From: Streptomyces sp. LUP30
GTDB lineage: Bacteria; Actinomycetota; Actinomycetes; Streptomycetales; Streptomycetaceae
Length of the DNA: 64,000 nt
Assembly (NCBI RefSeq): GCF_001746365.1
Contig: NZ_MJAJ01000045.1
Location: forward strand, 72,861-136,860
Reading direction: 5' to 3'
Position numbers and translations under genes: made by a program. This document shows positions 32,380 through 41,160 of this stretch, piece by piece. Under the pieces are notes generated by a model. The model was given only the letters and a program-made list of their open reading frames with translations. It ran no database searches and was not told the origin of the DNA. Position 1 is the stretch's first letter; every line of letters starts with the position of its first letter.

Positions 32380-34893
32380 TCACAACTGCCCGACGGAGGT
32401 GACGCGGACGACCGCACGGCCCTCGGCGTCGGACGCCGTGAGGTCGACCTCCGCGCTGATGCCCCAGTCGTGGTCGTCGTTCGGGTCGTCGAAGATCTGG
32501 CGGACCCGCCACAGGGCGTTCTGCGGCTCCTCCTGGATGACGAGCAGCTTCGGCCCCCGGGCGTCGGGGCCGGTGCCGAGGTCGTCGTACTCGTCCCAGT
32601 ACCTGTCCAACGCCTCGCCCCACGCGTCGGCGTCCCAACCGGACTCGCCGTCCAGCTCGCCGAGTTCGTCGACATGGTCGAGAGCGGCCAGCTCGACCCT
32701 GCGGAACATCGCGTTGCGGACCAGGACCCGGAAGGCACGGGCGTTGGCGGTGACGGGCTTGACCTCGTCGGCCTTCTCCTGGGCCTCCTCGGCGGTCATC
32801 TCCTCCGGGTTGGCGAGCTGCTCCCACTCGTCCAGCAGGCTGGAGTCGACCTGGCGCACCATCTCGCCCAGCCACTCGATCAGGTCCTGCAGATCCTCGG
32901 ACTTGAGGTCGTCGGGGACAGTGTGGTCGAGCGCCTTGTACGCGCCGGCCAGGTACCGCAGCACGATGCCCTCGGTGCGGGCCAGCTCGTAGTGCGAGAC
33001 CAGTTCGGTGAACGACATGGCCCGCTCGTACATGTCACGGATGACGGACTTCGGCGACAACGGATGGTCGCCGACCCACGGGTGGCTCTTGCGGTACGTG
33101 TCGTACGCATGGAAGAGCAACTCCTCCAGAGGCTTCGGGTACGAGACGTCCTGCAGGCGCTCCATACGCTCCTCGTACTCGACGCCGTCCGCCTTCATCG
33201 CGGCCACCGCCTCGCCGCGCGCCTTGTTCTGCTGCGCGGCCAGGATCTGGCGCGGGTCGTCCAGGGTGGACTCCACGATGGAGACCATGTCGAGTGCGTA
33301 GGAGGGCGACTCCGGGTCCAGCAGTTCGAACGCGGCCAGCGCGAACGTGGACAGCGGCTGGTTCAGCGCGAAGTCCTGCTGCAGGTCGACGGTGAGGCGG
33401 ACGATCCGGCCGCTGGCGTCCGGCTCGTCGAGCTTCTCCACGACGCCGCCGTCCAGCAGCGAACGGTAGATCGCGATCGCTCGCCGGATGTGCCGCAACT
33501 GCTGCTTGCGCGGCTCGTGGTTGTCCTCCAGCAGGTGCCGCATCGCCTCGAAGGCGTTTCCGGGCCGGGCGATCACCGACAGCAGCATCGTGTGCGTGAC
33601 GCGGAAGCGCGACGTCAGCGGCTCCGGGTCGGAGTCGATGAGCTTGTCGAAGGTGTTCTCCGTCCAGCCCACGAACCCTTCGGGAGCCTTCTTGCGCACC
33701 ACCTTGCGACGCTTCTTCGGGTCGTCGCCGGCCTTGCCGAGAGCCTTCTCGTTCTCGATGACGTGCTCGGGAGCCTGCGCGACCACCAGACCCGCCGTGT
33801 CGAAGCCGGCCCTGCCCGCCCGCCCCGCGATCTGGTGGAACTCACGCGCCCGCAGCGTGCGCACCCGGTTGCCGTCGTACTTGGTCAGCGCCGTGAACAG
33901 CACCGTGCGGATGGGCACGTTCACACCGACGCCGAGCGTGTCCGTACCGCAGATCACCTTCAACAGACCTGCCTGGGCGAGCTTCTCCACGAGACGCCGG
34001 TACTTCGGCAGCATGCCGGCGTGGTGGACGCCGATCCCGTGCCGCACGTAACGCGAGAGGTTCTGGCCGAACTTCGTGGTGAAGCGGAAGTTGCCGATCA
34101 GCGCGGCGATCCGCTCCTTCTCCTCACGCGAGCACATGTTGATGCTCATCAGCGCCTGCGCCCGCTCCACCGCCTGCGCCTGCGTGAAGTGCACGATGTA
34201 CACGGGCGCCTGCCGGGTGTCCAGCAGGTCGGTGAGCGTCTCCGTCATCGGCGTGTACCGGTACTCGTAGGACAGCGGCACGGGACGGGTCGCCGAGCGG
34301 ACCACCGCCGTGGGCCGACCGGTGCGCCGGGCGAGATCCTTCTCGAAGAAGGACACGTCCCCGAGCGTCGCCGACATGAGCACGAACTGGGCCTGCGGAA
34401 GCTCCAGGATCGGGATCTGCCACGCCCAGCCGCGGTCGCCCTCCGCGTAGAAGTGGAACTCGTCCATGACGACCTGGCCGACGTCCGCGTGCCTGCCGTC
34501 GCGCAGCGCGATCGAGGCCAGCACCTCGGCCGTGCAGCAGATCACCGGGGCGTCGGAGTTCACCGATGCGTCGCCGGTCAGCATGCCGACGTTCTCCGTG
34601 CCGAAGATCTTGCACAGTTCGAAGAACTTCTCCGACACCAGCGCCTTGATCGGCGCCGTGTAGAAGGTGACCTCGTCCCGGGCGAGAGCCGCGAAGTGCG
34701 CGGCCGCAGCGATCATGCTCTTCCCGGACCCCGTGGGCGTCGACACGATCACGTTCGCCCCGGAGACCACCTCGATCAGCGCCTCCTCCTGATGGGGGTA
34801 GAGCGTCAGACCGCGCTCCTGCGCCCAGGACTCGAAGGCTTCGTACAGGGCGTCGGGATCTGCGGTCGGAGGCAGCTGATCGATGAGGGTCAC
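32380..34893 (-). CDS. DEAD/DEAH-box helicase with DUF3516 C-terminus
   Basis: A protein of 837 residues, superfamily 2 Ski2/Mtr4-like. Walker A is STPTGSGKSMIAAA (near 50), the DExH box VVMDEFHFYAEGDRG, motif III LMSATLGDVSFF, and motif VI EFHQIAGRAGRAGFD. The large C-terminal part (DUF3516) begins after about residue 420 and includes the basic RRKVVRKKAPEGFVGW. It probably unwinds RNA or RNA/DNA. The start is the GTG at 34893; upstream frame residues are unlike protein. It is divergent from the YdjM-like gene. Confidence 0.92.
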   Translation of the reverse strand: MTLIDQLPPTADPDALYEAFESWAQERGLTLYPHQEEALIEVVSGANVIVSTPTGSGKSMIAAAAHFAALARDEVTFYTAPIKALVSEKFFELCKIFGTENVGMLTGDASVNSDAPVICCTAEVLASIALRDGRHADVGQVVMDEFHFYAEGDRGWAWQIPILELPQAQFVLMSATLGDVSFFEKDLARRTGRPTAVVRSATRPVPLSYEYRYTPMTETLTDLLDTRQAPVYIVHFTQAQAVERAQALMSINMCSREEKERIAALIGNFRFTTKFGQNLSRYVRHGIGVHHAGMLPKYRRLVEKLAQAGLLKVICGTDTLGVGVNVPIRTVLFTALTKYDGNRVRTLRAREFHQIAGRAGRAGFDTAGLVVAQAPEHVIENEKALGKAGDDPKKRRKVVRKKAPEGFVGWTENTFDKLIDSDPEPLTSRFRVTHTMLLSVIARPGNAFEAMRHLLEDNHEPRKQQLRHIRRAIAIYRSLLDGGVVEKLDEPDASGRIVRLTVDLQQDFALNQPLSTFALAAFELLDPESPSYALDMVSIVESTLDDPRQILAAQQNKARGEAVAAMKADGVEYEERMERLQDVSYPKPLEELLFHAYDTYRKSHPWVGDHPLSPKSVIRDMYERAMSFTELVSHYELARTEGIVLRYLAGAYKALDHTVPDDLKSEDLQDLIEWLGEMVRQVDSSLLDEWEQLANPEEMTAEEAQEKADEVKPVTANARAFRVLVRNAMFRRVELAALDHVDELGELDGESGWDADAWGEALDRYWDEYDDLGTGPDARGPKLLVIQEEPQNALWRVRQIFDDPNDDHDWGISAEVDLTASDAEGRAVVRVTSVGQL

Positions 34894-35038
34894 GACCCCA
34901 TCTTGCCTGCCGTCACCCCCGAGGGGGGAATCGGCTGCCGACCCGAAGATCACGGCGGCTACGCTGTGTCGCCGACGGAGCGTCATCGCACCCGGTCAAC
35001 TGGACAGCGGCACACGAGGAATGGGGCGGGCAACGGCC

Positions 35039-35833
35039 ATGATGGGACCAGCACACTCACTGTCGGGGGCCGCCGCCTGGCTCGGCGTCGGTGCGGCCGC
35101 CGCCGCAGCCGGGCACACGATGCCCTGGCCGGTCCTGCTCGCCGGGGCGCTGATCTGCGCCGGCGCCGCGCTCGCCCCGGATCTCGACCACAAGGCCGCC
35201 ACCATCTCCCGGGCCTTCGGCCCCCTGTCCCGCTGGTTGTGCGAGATCGTCGACAAGCTCTCCTACGCCGCCTACAAGGCCACGAGGAAGCAGGGCGACC
35301 CGCGCCGCTCCGGCGGGCACCGCACGCTCACGCACACCTGGCTGTGGGCGGTCATGATCGGCGCGGGGGCCTCGGCGCTGGCGATCACCGGCGGCCGCTG
35401 GGCGGTGCTGGCGATCCTGTTCGTGCACATGGTGCTCGCGATCGAGGGCCTGCTGTGGCGGGCGGCCCGGGGCTCCAGCAGCGACGTGCTGGTGTGGCTG
35501 CTCGCCGCGACCAGCGCGTGGATCCTCGCCGGCGTCCTGGACAAGCCCGGCAACGGCTCGGACTGGCTGTTCACGCAGCCCGGTCAGGGGTACCTGTGGC
35601 TGGGGCTGCCCATCGTGCTGGGCGCTCTGGTGCACGACATCGGCGACGCCCTGACCGTCTCCGGCTGCCCGGTCCTGTGGCCCATCCCGATCGGGCGCAA
35701 GCGCTGGTACCCGATCGGTCCGCCCAAGGCGATGAGGTTCCGGGCGGGCAGCTGGGTCGAGCTGAGGGTGCTCATGCCCGTGTTCATGCTGCTCGGCGGA
35801 GTGGGCGGGGCAGCCGCCCTCAACTACATCTGA
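35039..35833 (+). CDS. YdjM-like membrane-bound metal-dependent hydrolase
   Basis: A protein of 264 residues with about five membrane segments. The metal-binding motifs of the family are LAPDLDHK (near 40) and GGHRTLTHTWLW (near 90), plus GALVHDIGDALT further on. The E. coli homologue YdjM is an inner-membrane, LexA-regulated protein of unknown substrate. ATG 35039 is chosen over the ATG at 35021, whose ribosome site abuts the start. Confidence 0.82.
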   Translation: MMGPAHSLSGAAAWLGVGAAAAAAGHTMPWPVLLAGALICAGAALAPDLDHKAATISRAFGPLSRWLCEIVDKLSYAAYKATRKQGDPRRSGGHRTLTHTWLWAVMIGAGASALAITGGRWAVLAILFVHMVLAIEGLLWRAARGSSSDVLVWLLAATSAWILAGVLDKPGNGSDWLFTQPGQGYLWLGLPIVLGALVHDIGDALTVSGCPVLWPIPIGRKRWYPIGPPKAMRFRAGSWVELRVLMPVFMLLGGVGGAAALNYI

Positions 35834-35841
35834 CGGTCGGC

Positions 35842-36099
35842 TCAGGTCATCGCGCCGCCGTCGCCGTAGCGCCGCTCGAAGCGGGCCACGCGACCCTCCG
35901 TGTCCACCGTGCGGGCCTTGCCCGTGTAGAAGGGGTGGCTCTCCGAGGAGATCTCCACGTCCACGACGGGGTAGGTCTCGCCGTCGTCCCACTCGATGGT
36001 CTGGTCGCTGGCCGCCGTGGACCGGGTCAGGAAGGCGAAACCGGCGGCGCGGTCACGGAAGACGACCTCGTGGTAGTCGGGCTGCTTGTCCTGCTGCAT
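35842..36099 (-). CDS. rpmE2: 50S ribosomal protein L31 type B (zinc-free)
   Basis: A protein of 85 residues. It begins MQQDKQPDYHEVVFRD and contains HPFYTGKARTVDTEGRV. The CxxC zinc motif of type A L31 is absent. Type B replaces type A on ribosomes when zinc is scarce and is normally repressed by Zur. No Zur-box-like palindrome is visible upstream. It sits 18 bp behind a DUF5709 gene and seems cotranscribed with it. Confidence 0.95.
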   Translation of the reverse strand: MQQDKQPDYHEVVFRDRAAGFAFLTRSTAASDQTIEWDDGETYPVVDVEISSESHPFYTGKARTVDTEGRVARFERRYGDGGAMT

Positions 36100-36117
36100 G
36101 AATGCTCCTCGGGCGGT

Positions 36118-36588
36118 TCAACCGGACAGGGCGTCCTCGTCGACGATGTGCATCGCGGCCTCCTCCGCGGAGGCGGCCGCGCCGTCGATGCCGACGTCCG
36201 TGGCGATCAGCGCGCTCTCCTCGTCCTCGTGGACCCCCTCGTCGGGAGCCACGAGCCGTCCGGAGCGCGTGGCGCCGACCTCGTTGTCGAGGAGTTCCCC
36301 GTCCGTGCCGTCACAGTCACCGAGACCGTCGCCGTCCGGCGCCTCCGGGTCCGGCAGCTCCTCCGCAAGGCGCTGGTCCAGGCTCTCCCCCTGCCGGCGT
36401 TCCGCGGCGGTCACTCCGATGTGCTCCACGGCCCAGGGGCGGTCCGGCGGGGACCAGCCGCGGTCGAGGGGGTCCTCGACGCCGTCGTTCTCCAGCGTGT
36501 CCTCCCCGTCGAGCAGCCCGGCGTCGTCCTGGATGTCGGAGGCGTCGGGCTGGTAGACGTCGTCTCCCCATCCGTCGGCGCTGTTCAC
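36118..36588 (-). CDS. DUF5709-type acidic protein
   Basis: A protein of 156 residues, strongly acidic (runs such as DIQDDAGLLDGEDTLENDG). The N-terminus DDVYQPDASDIQDDAG with LDRGWSPPDRPW is the actinobacterial DUF5709 pattern. No enzyme motif, signal peptide or Cys pair is seen. Function is unknown. The L31 gene follows after 18 bp, so the pair probably shares regulation. Confidence 0.8.
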   Translation of the reverse strand: MNSADGWGDDVYQPDASDIQDDAGLLDGEDTLENDGVEDPLDRGWSPPDRPWAVEHIGVTAAERRQGESLDQRLAEELPDPEAPDGDGLGDCDGTDGELLDNEVGATRSGRLVAPDEGVHEDEESALIATDVGIDGAAASAEEAAMHIVDEDALSG

Positions 36589-37122
36589 GGCTACCTCCAG
36601 GGGGTGACGGGCCGGATTTCACCGCCGTCGGCGGTCGGGCGCCGCCGCACGGGAAGCCGGCCGGGCGCGGCGTGTGCCGGATGGATTCCGACGGTCTCCC
36701 GCGCGGGTGCCGTTATCCAGCGTTCCACCCTGCTTCGGTACCGCGCAACGCCAGAGGTCGCGCGAGAGCGGAGCCCGGTCGTCCCGGACGGGGCTTCGCC
36801 ACCGCTCCCCGGCGCCCGGATCGCGCATCGCGTCGACCCGAGGCCGGCGCCGATGTCCGGTCCGGGACCGGCGGCGGGTGCCTGCGTCGGAGCAGGCACC
36901 TCGGCCGTCACCGCCGCGGGAGCCGAGACCGCAGCCCTCGCTGTCGCTGTCGCCGGCGGCACCGACACCGACACCGACACCGCATCCTGTTCGGGCAGCG
37001 GATCCCGTGCCCGCAGCGGGTCCCGTACCGGCACGGGCGCTCCTGTCCGCGCCCGCACCGGTATCCGCCCCCCTGGGGTCAGCCTCGGCGGGCGACGTGG
37101 GCTGTGCCTGTCGCCGTCCCGC
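36589..37122. other. intergenic region with short tandem repeats
   Basis: A 534-bp region between two minus-strand genes. Open frames exist but are Ala/Pro/Arg-rich with no ribosome site. It carries a microsatellite-like run of ACCGAC/ACCGACACCG units around 36960-36980, with further short repeats of GGCACGG and GTCCCGT type nearby. The DUF5709 promoter should lie at its left end, but no clear -10/-35 pair is visible. Confidence 0.45.
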
Positions 37123-38940
37123 TCATCCGTGCCACGACCGCCAGAGCGCCGCGTACGCTCCGTCCGCCGCCACCAGCTCGGCGTGGCTGCCCAGCTCGCT
37201 GATGCGTCCGTTCTCGACGACGGCGATCACGTCGGCGTCATGGGCGGTGTGCAGCCGGTGGGCGATGGCGACGACCGTGCGACCGTCCAGGACACGGGCC
37301 AGGGACCGCTCCAGATGGCGGGCGGCACGGGGGTCGAGCAGCGAGGTCGCCTCGTCCAGGACCAGTGTGTGCGGGTCGGCCAGCACCAGACGGGCCAGCG
37401 CGATCTGCTGGGCCTGGGCCGGGGTGAGCGGGACGCCGCCGGAGCCGACCTCGGTGTCGAGGCCGTCGTCCAGGGCCCTTGCCCAGCCGTCGGCGTCGAC
37501 CGCGCCCAGGGCGGCCCACAGCTCGGCGTCCTCCGCTGCCGCCGAGGTCTCCTCGCCCGGGTGGAGCCGGGAGTGGGGGAGGGCCAGGCGGAGGTTGTCC
37601 CGCAGGGAGCCCACGAAGACGTGATGCTCCTGGTTGACCAGGGCCACATGGGAGCGGACCCGCTCGGCGGTCATCCGCGACAGCTCCGCGCCGCCGAGGG
37701 TGATCCGGCCCTCGCGGGGCGCGTAGATCCCGGCGAGCAGCCGCCCCAGGGTGGACTTGCCCGCGCCCGAAGGGCCGACCAGGGCCAGCCGGGTGCCCGG
37801 GGAGACCTCCAGGGAGACCTTGCGCAGCACGTCGACGCCCTCGCGGTAACCGAAGTGGACCCGGTCGGCGAGCACGTCGTGTCCGTCCGGAGCGAGTCCG
37901 GAGTCTCCTCCGTCCGGCTCGATGTCCCGCACACCGACCAGTCGGGCCAACGACACCTGGGCGACCTGCAACTCGTCGTACCAGCGCAGCACGAGGTTCA
38001 CCGGGTCGACGAGCATCTGCGCGAGCAGCGCCCCCGTCGTCAGCTGACCGACGCCGATCCAGCCCTGCAGCACGAACGCACCGCCCAGCATGAGGACCGA
38101 GCCGAGCACCGTCACATGCACGAGGTTGATCACCGGGAACAGCACGGAACGCAGCCACAGGGTGTAGCGCTCCCAGGCCGTCCACTGCTGGATGCGCTCC
38201 TCGGAGAGCGCGATGCGGCGGCCGCCCAGGCGGTGCGCCTCCACGGTGCGGCCGGCGTCCACGGTCTCGGCGAGAGCGGCCGCCACGGCCGCGTAACCAG
38301 CCGCCTCGGAGCGGTACCCGGCCGGCGCCCGTTTGAAGTACCAGCGGCATCCGACGACCAGCAGCGGCACCGCGACCAGGACGGCCGGCGCGAGCGGCGG
38401 CGCCGTGACGACCAGCCCGCCGAGCAGCAGCAGGGCCCACATCACGCCGATGGTCAGCTGGGGCACGGCCTCGCGCATGGCGTTGCCCAGCCGGTCGACG
38501 TCCGTGGTGATACGGGAGAGCAGGTCGCCCGTGCCGGCCCGCTCCAGCACGCCGGGCGGCAGGCGGACCGACCGGACGAGGAAGTCCTCGCGCAGGTCGG
38601 CGAGCATCCGCTCACCGAGCATCGCACCGCGCAGCCTCACCTGCCGCACGAAGGCGGCCTGGACGACCAGGGCGAGCACGAACAGCGCCGCGGTGAGCCC
38701 CAGATGGAGCTCGCGGGCTCCGTCCGACAACCGCTCCACGAGGTCGCCCAGCAACCAGGGGCCCACCATCGACGCGATCGTGGCGACCGTGTTGACGAGG
38801 AGGAGCAGCACGAATGCGCGGCGGTGCCGGCGCAGAAGTTCGGCCACATAGGCGCGTACGGTCGCGGGGGCGCCGACGGGCAGCGTGTTCGCCGTCCTCG
38901 GGGCCGCCGGGTCGTACGCGGGCGGCGCCACGCCGATCAT
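37123..38940 (-). CDS. ABC exporter half B: intact Walker A, degenerate signature
   Basis: A protein of 605 residues: an exporter membrane domain (about 35-310) and an ATPase. Walker A LALVGPSGAGKSTLGRLL (near 383) and Walker B LVLDEATSLLD are normal, but the signature that should read LSGGQ is LTPAQAQQIALAR (near 503). The H-loop HRLHTAHDAD is present. Its start overlaps the stop of the partner gene upstream by four bases, so the two are made together. The pair forms a heterodimer with one working ATP site (see the partner). The exported substrate is unknown. Confidence 0.92.
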   Translation of the reverse strand: MIGVAPPAYDPAAPRTANTLPVGAPATVRAYVAELLRRHRRAFVLLLLVNTVATIASMVGPWLLGDLVERLSDGARELHLGLTAALFVLALVVQAAFVRQVRLRGAMLGERMLADLREDFLVRSVRLPPGVLERAGTGDLLSRITTDVDRLGNAMREAVPQLTIGVMWALLLLGGLVVTAPPLAPAVLVAVPLLVVGCRWYFKRAPAGYRSEAAGYAAVAAALAETVDAGRTVEAHRLGGRRIALSEERIQQWTAWERYTLWLRSVLFPVINLVHVTVLGSVLMLGGAFVLQGWIGVGQLTTGALLAQMLVDPVNLVLRWYDELQVAQVSLARLVGVRDIEPDGGDSGLAPDGHDVLADRVHFGYREGVDVLRKVSLEVSPGTRLALVGPSGAGKSTLGRLLAGIYAPREGRITLGGAELSRMTAERVRSHVALVNQEHHVFVGSLRDNLRLALPHSRLHPGEETSAAAEDAELWAALGAVDADGWARALDDGLDTEVGSGGVPLTPAQAQQIALARLVLADPHTLVLDEATSLLDPRAARHLERSLARVLDGRTVVAIAHRLHTAHDADVIAVVENGRISELGSHAELVAADGAYAALWRSWHG

Positions 38941-40910
38941 GCCCTCTCCTCGATCTCTTCTCGGATCTCTTCTCGGATCTCACCGCGGACCTCACCGCGG
39001 ATGTTTTCGGGGACGTTTTCCGGGATGCCTTCGGGATCGGTCCGTGCGAAGTCGCGCTCGGTGGGTGCCATGTCGTCCTCGAGACGTTCGAGTTCGTTCT
39101 TCTCCAGCTGCTCCAGGTCCTTCAGCACACCGCTGAGAGAGGTCCTCTCGTCCTGGAGGGCCGTGTCCCGGGCGCTCTCCTCTTCGGTCTCCCTGGTCAC
39201 CACGGCCCGGTATCGGGGTTCGCGGTGCAGCAGTTCGCGGTGCACGCCGGCCGCGACGGCCGCGCCCTCGTGCACGAGCACCACCCGGTCGGCCCGGTCG
39301 AGCAGCAGGGGGGACGAGGTGAACACGACCGTCGTGCGCCCCTCCCTCAGCTCGCGCAGTCCCTCGGCGATCCGGGCCTCGGTGTGCGAGTCGACGGCCG
39401 AGGTGGGCTCGTCCAGGACGAGGACCTCGGGGTCGGTGTACAGGGAGCGGGCCAGTGCGAGCCGCTGCCGCTGGCCGCCGGAGAGGGACCGGCCGCGTTC
39501 GGTGATGCGGGCGTCCATCGGGTCGACGGCGTCCAACGACCCCTGCACGAGCGCTTCGAGGACGTCTCCGCACTGGGCGGCGGCCAGCGCGGCACCCGCG
39601 TCGACCTCCCCCGAGGCGGGCACGTCGAGCAGGTCGCGCAGGGCGCCGGACAGCAGCACGGGGTCCTTGTCCTGGACGAGGACGGCCGTGCGCGCGCAGT
39701 CCAGCGGCAGTTCGTCCAGTGGGATGCCGCCGAGCAGGACCGAGGGGCCGTCCTCCGCGGGGTGGCCGCCCAGGCGTTCGGCCAGTCGTCCGGCCGCGTC
39801 GGGGTCGCCGCACACCACCGCGGTGAGCCGGGAGGCCGGGGCGAGCAGACCGGTGGCGGGGTCGTACAGGTCGCCCGAGGGCGCTTCGGCCGCGCGTGAC
39901 CCGCCGATGTCGGTCGCCCGTTCCAGGGCCAGCACGCCTGCGGCACGTTTGGCCGACGGGCGCGAGAAGGAGTAGGCCATCGCGATCTCCTCGAAGTGCC
40001 TGAGGGGATAGGTCAGGACCATCACGGAGCTGTAGACCGTGACCAGTTCGCCCACCGTGATGCGTCCTTCGCGGGCCAGATGGACGCCATAGCAGACGAC
40101 CGCGATCAACAGCAGGCCCGGCAGCAGCACCTGGATGGCGCTGATCAGGGACCACATACGGGCGCTGCGCACCGCCGCGTGCCGTACCTCCTGCGAGGCG
40201 CTGCGATAACGGTCGAGGAAGAGTTCCTCGCCGCCGATCCCGCGCAGCACCCGCAGGCCCGCCACGGTGTCCGAGGCGAGTTCGGTGGCGCGTCCGGCCT
40301 TCTCGCGCTGGAAGTCGGCCCGGCGGGTGGCCCGCGGCAGCAGGGGCAGCACCGCGAGCGCGAGGACGGGCAGACCCACGGCGACCACGACGCCGAGCGC
40401 GGGCCGATACACGACCAGGCCCACGCAGACGAGGAGGACGGTGACGGCCGCGGCGGTGAAACGGGACACCGCCTCGACGAACCAGCCGATCTTCTCGACG
40501 TCGCCCGTGGAGACGGCCACGACCTCGCCGGCCGCGACCCGCCGATTCAGCGCGGAGCCGAGCTGCGAGGCCTGACGGGCGAGCAGTTGCTGGACCCGGG
40601 CGGCGGCGGTGATCCAGTTGGTGACCGCAGCCCGGTGCAGGAAGGTGTCCCCGACGGCGGTGGCGACGCCGCACAGGGCCATCACCCCGCCGGCGAGGGC
40701 GAGTCGGGCGCCGGAGCGGTCCACGACGGCCTCGATCGCGAAGCCCACGCAGAACGGCTGTGCCGAGACGGCGACGAAGTGCAGCAGTCCCCAGGCCAGG
40801 GCCGTGAGCTGACCGCCCAACTGGTTGCGGCCCAGCCACCACAGGAAGCGGGGGCCCGAGCGTGCGTCCGGCACACCCGGGTCGGGGTACGGAAGGTCTT
40901 GGATCTGCAT
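38937..40910 (-). CDS. ABC exporter half A: degenerate Walker A, intact signature
   Basis: A protein of 657 residues. The membrane domain (about 25-310) is normal. In the ATPase, the position of Walker A reads VVCGDPDAAGRLAERLGG (near 360) and has no Gly-Lys-Ser/Thr, so it cannot bind ATP phosphates in the usual way. The signature LSGGQRQRLALARS (near 473) and Walker B VLVLDEPTSAVD are intact. The C-terminal 60 residues are acidic and coiled-coil-like, ending in repeats of EIREEI. The ATG at 40910 is chosen; frames further up are not protein-like. Confidence 0.92.
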   Translation of the reverse strand: MQIQDLPYPDPGVPDARSGPRFLWWLGRNQLGGQLTALAWGLLHFVAVSAQPFCVGFAIEAVVDRSGARLALAGGVMALCGVATAVGDTFLHRAAVTNWITAAARVQQLLARQASQLGSALNRRVAAGEVVAVSTGDVEKIGWFVEAVSRFTAAAVTVLLVCVGLVVYRPALGVVVAVGLPVLALAVLPLLPRATRRADFQREKAGRATELASDTVAGLRVLRGIGGEELFLDRYRSASQEVRHAAVRSARMWSLISAIQVLLPGLLLIAVVCYGVHLAREGRITVGELVTVYSSVMVLTYPLRHFEEIAMAYSFSRPSAKRAAGVLALERATDIGGSRAAEAPSGDLYDPATGLLAPASRLTAVVCGDPDAAGRLAERLGGHPAEDGPSVLLGGIPLDELPLDCARTAVLVQDKDPVLLSGALRDLLDVPASGEVDAGAALAAAQCGDVLEALVQGSLDAVDPMDARITERGRSLSGGQRQRLALARSLYTDPEVLVLDEPTSAVDSHTEARIAEGLRELREGRTTVVFTSSPLLLDRADRVVLVHEGAAVAAGVHRELLHREPRYRAVVTRETEEESARDTALQDERTSLSGVLKDLEQLEKNELERLEDDMAPTERDFARTDPEGIPENVPENIRGEVRGEIREEIREEIEERA

Positions 40911-40941
40911 GACGTCCCAGGGGCTCGAGTCAGGGGAAGTG

Positions 40942-40990
40942 GAGGGGCGGGAGCGGGAGCGAGGGCGGGGGAGGGGGGAGGGGGGAGGGG
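40942..40990 (+). promoter_or_regulatory. G-rich tract able to form a G-quadruplex
   Basis: Seven or more runs of three to six G, separated by one to three bases, in the region between the divergent ABC-exporter and L,D-transpeptidase-like genes. It lies about 32 bp from the exporter's start codon. The G-rich strand is the template strand for the exporter operon. This meets the usual quadruplex pattern. Whether it folds in the cell is unknown. Confidence 0.5.
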
Positions 40991-41160
40991 CAGACGGGAA
41001 GGTCCGCGGAGTGCGGCAGCAAACCGTGCAAGGTTCGCGTCGTGGAGTGGTCGGAATCAACCGGTTTTCCATGGCGGCGGCAGGATCCGGTAACCGCCCG
41101 ACGGGGTCGGATGTCCGGAACCTGGCACAAAAGTCCGGAAAGTGATGCGACCATGGCCCG

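Noticed and set aside
36591..37058. A minus-strand frame in the 534-bp gap
   Set aside because: Composition is Ala/Pro/Arg-rich, with microsatellite-like repeats and no ribosome site.
36560..37122. Search for a Zur box before the L31 operon
   Set aside because: No AT-containing dyad of the expected form is visible by eye.
31966..39975. A very long open frame on the plus strand
   Set aside because: It runs antisense to TesB, the DUF3516 helicase, L31 and two ABC subunits, all with clear family motifs. Stop-free antisense frames are expected at this GC content.
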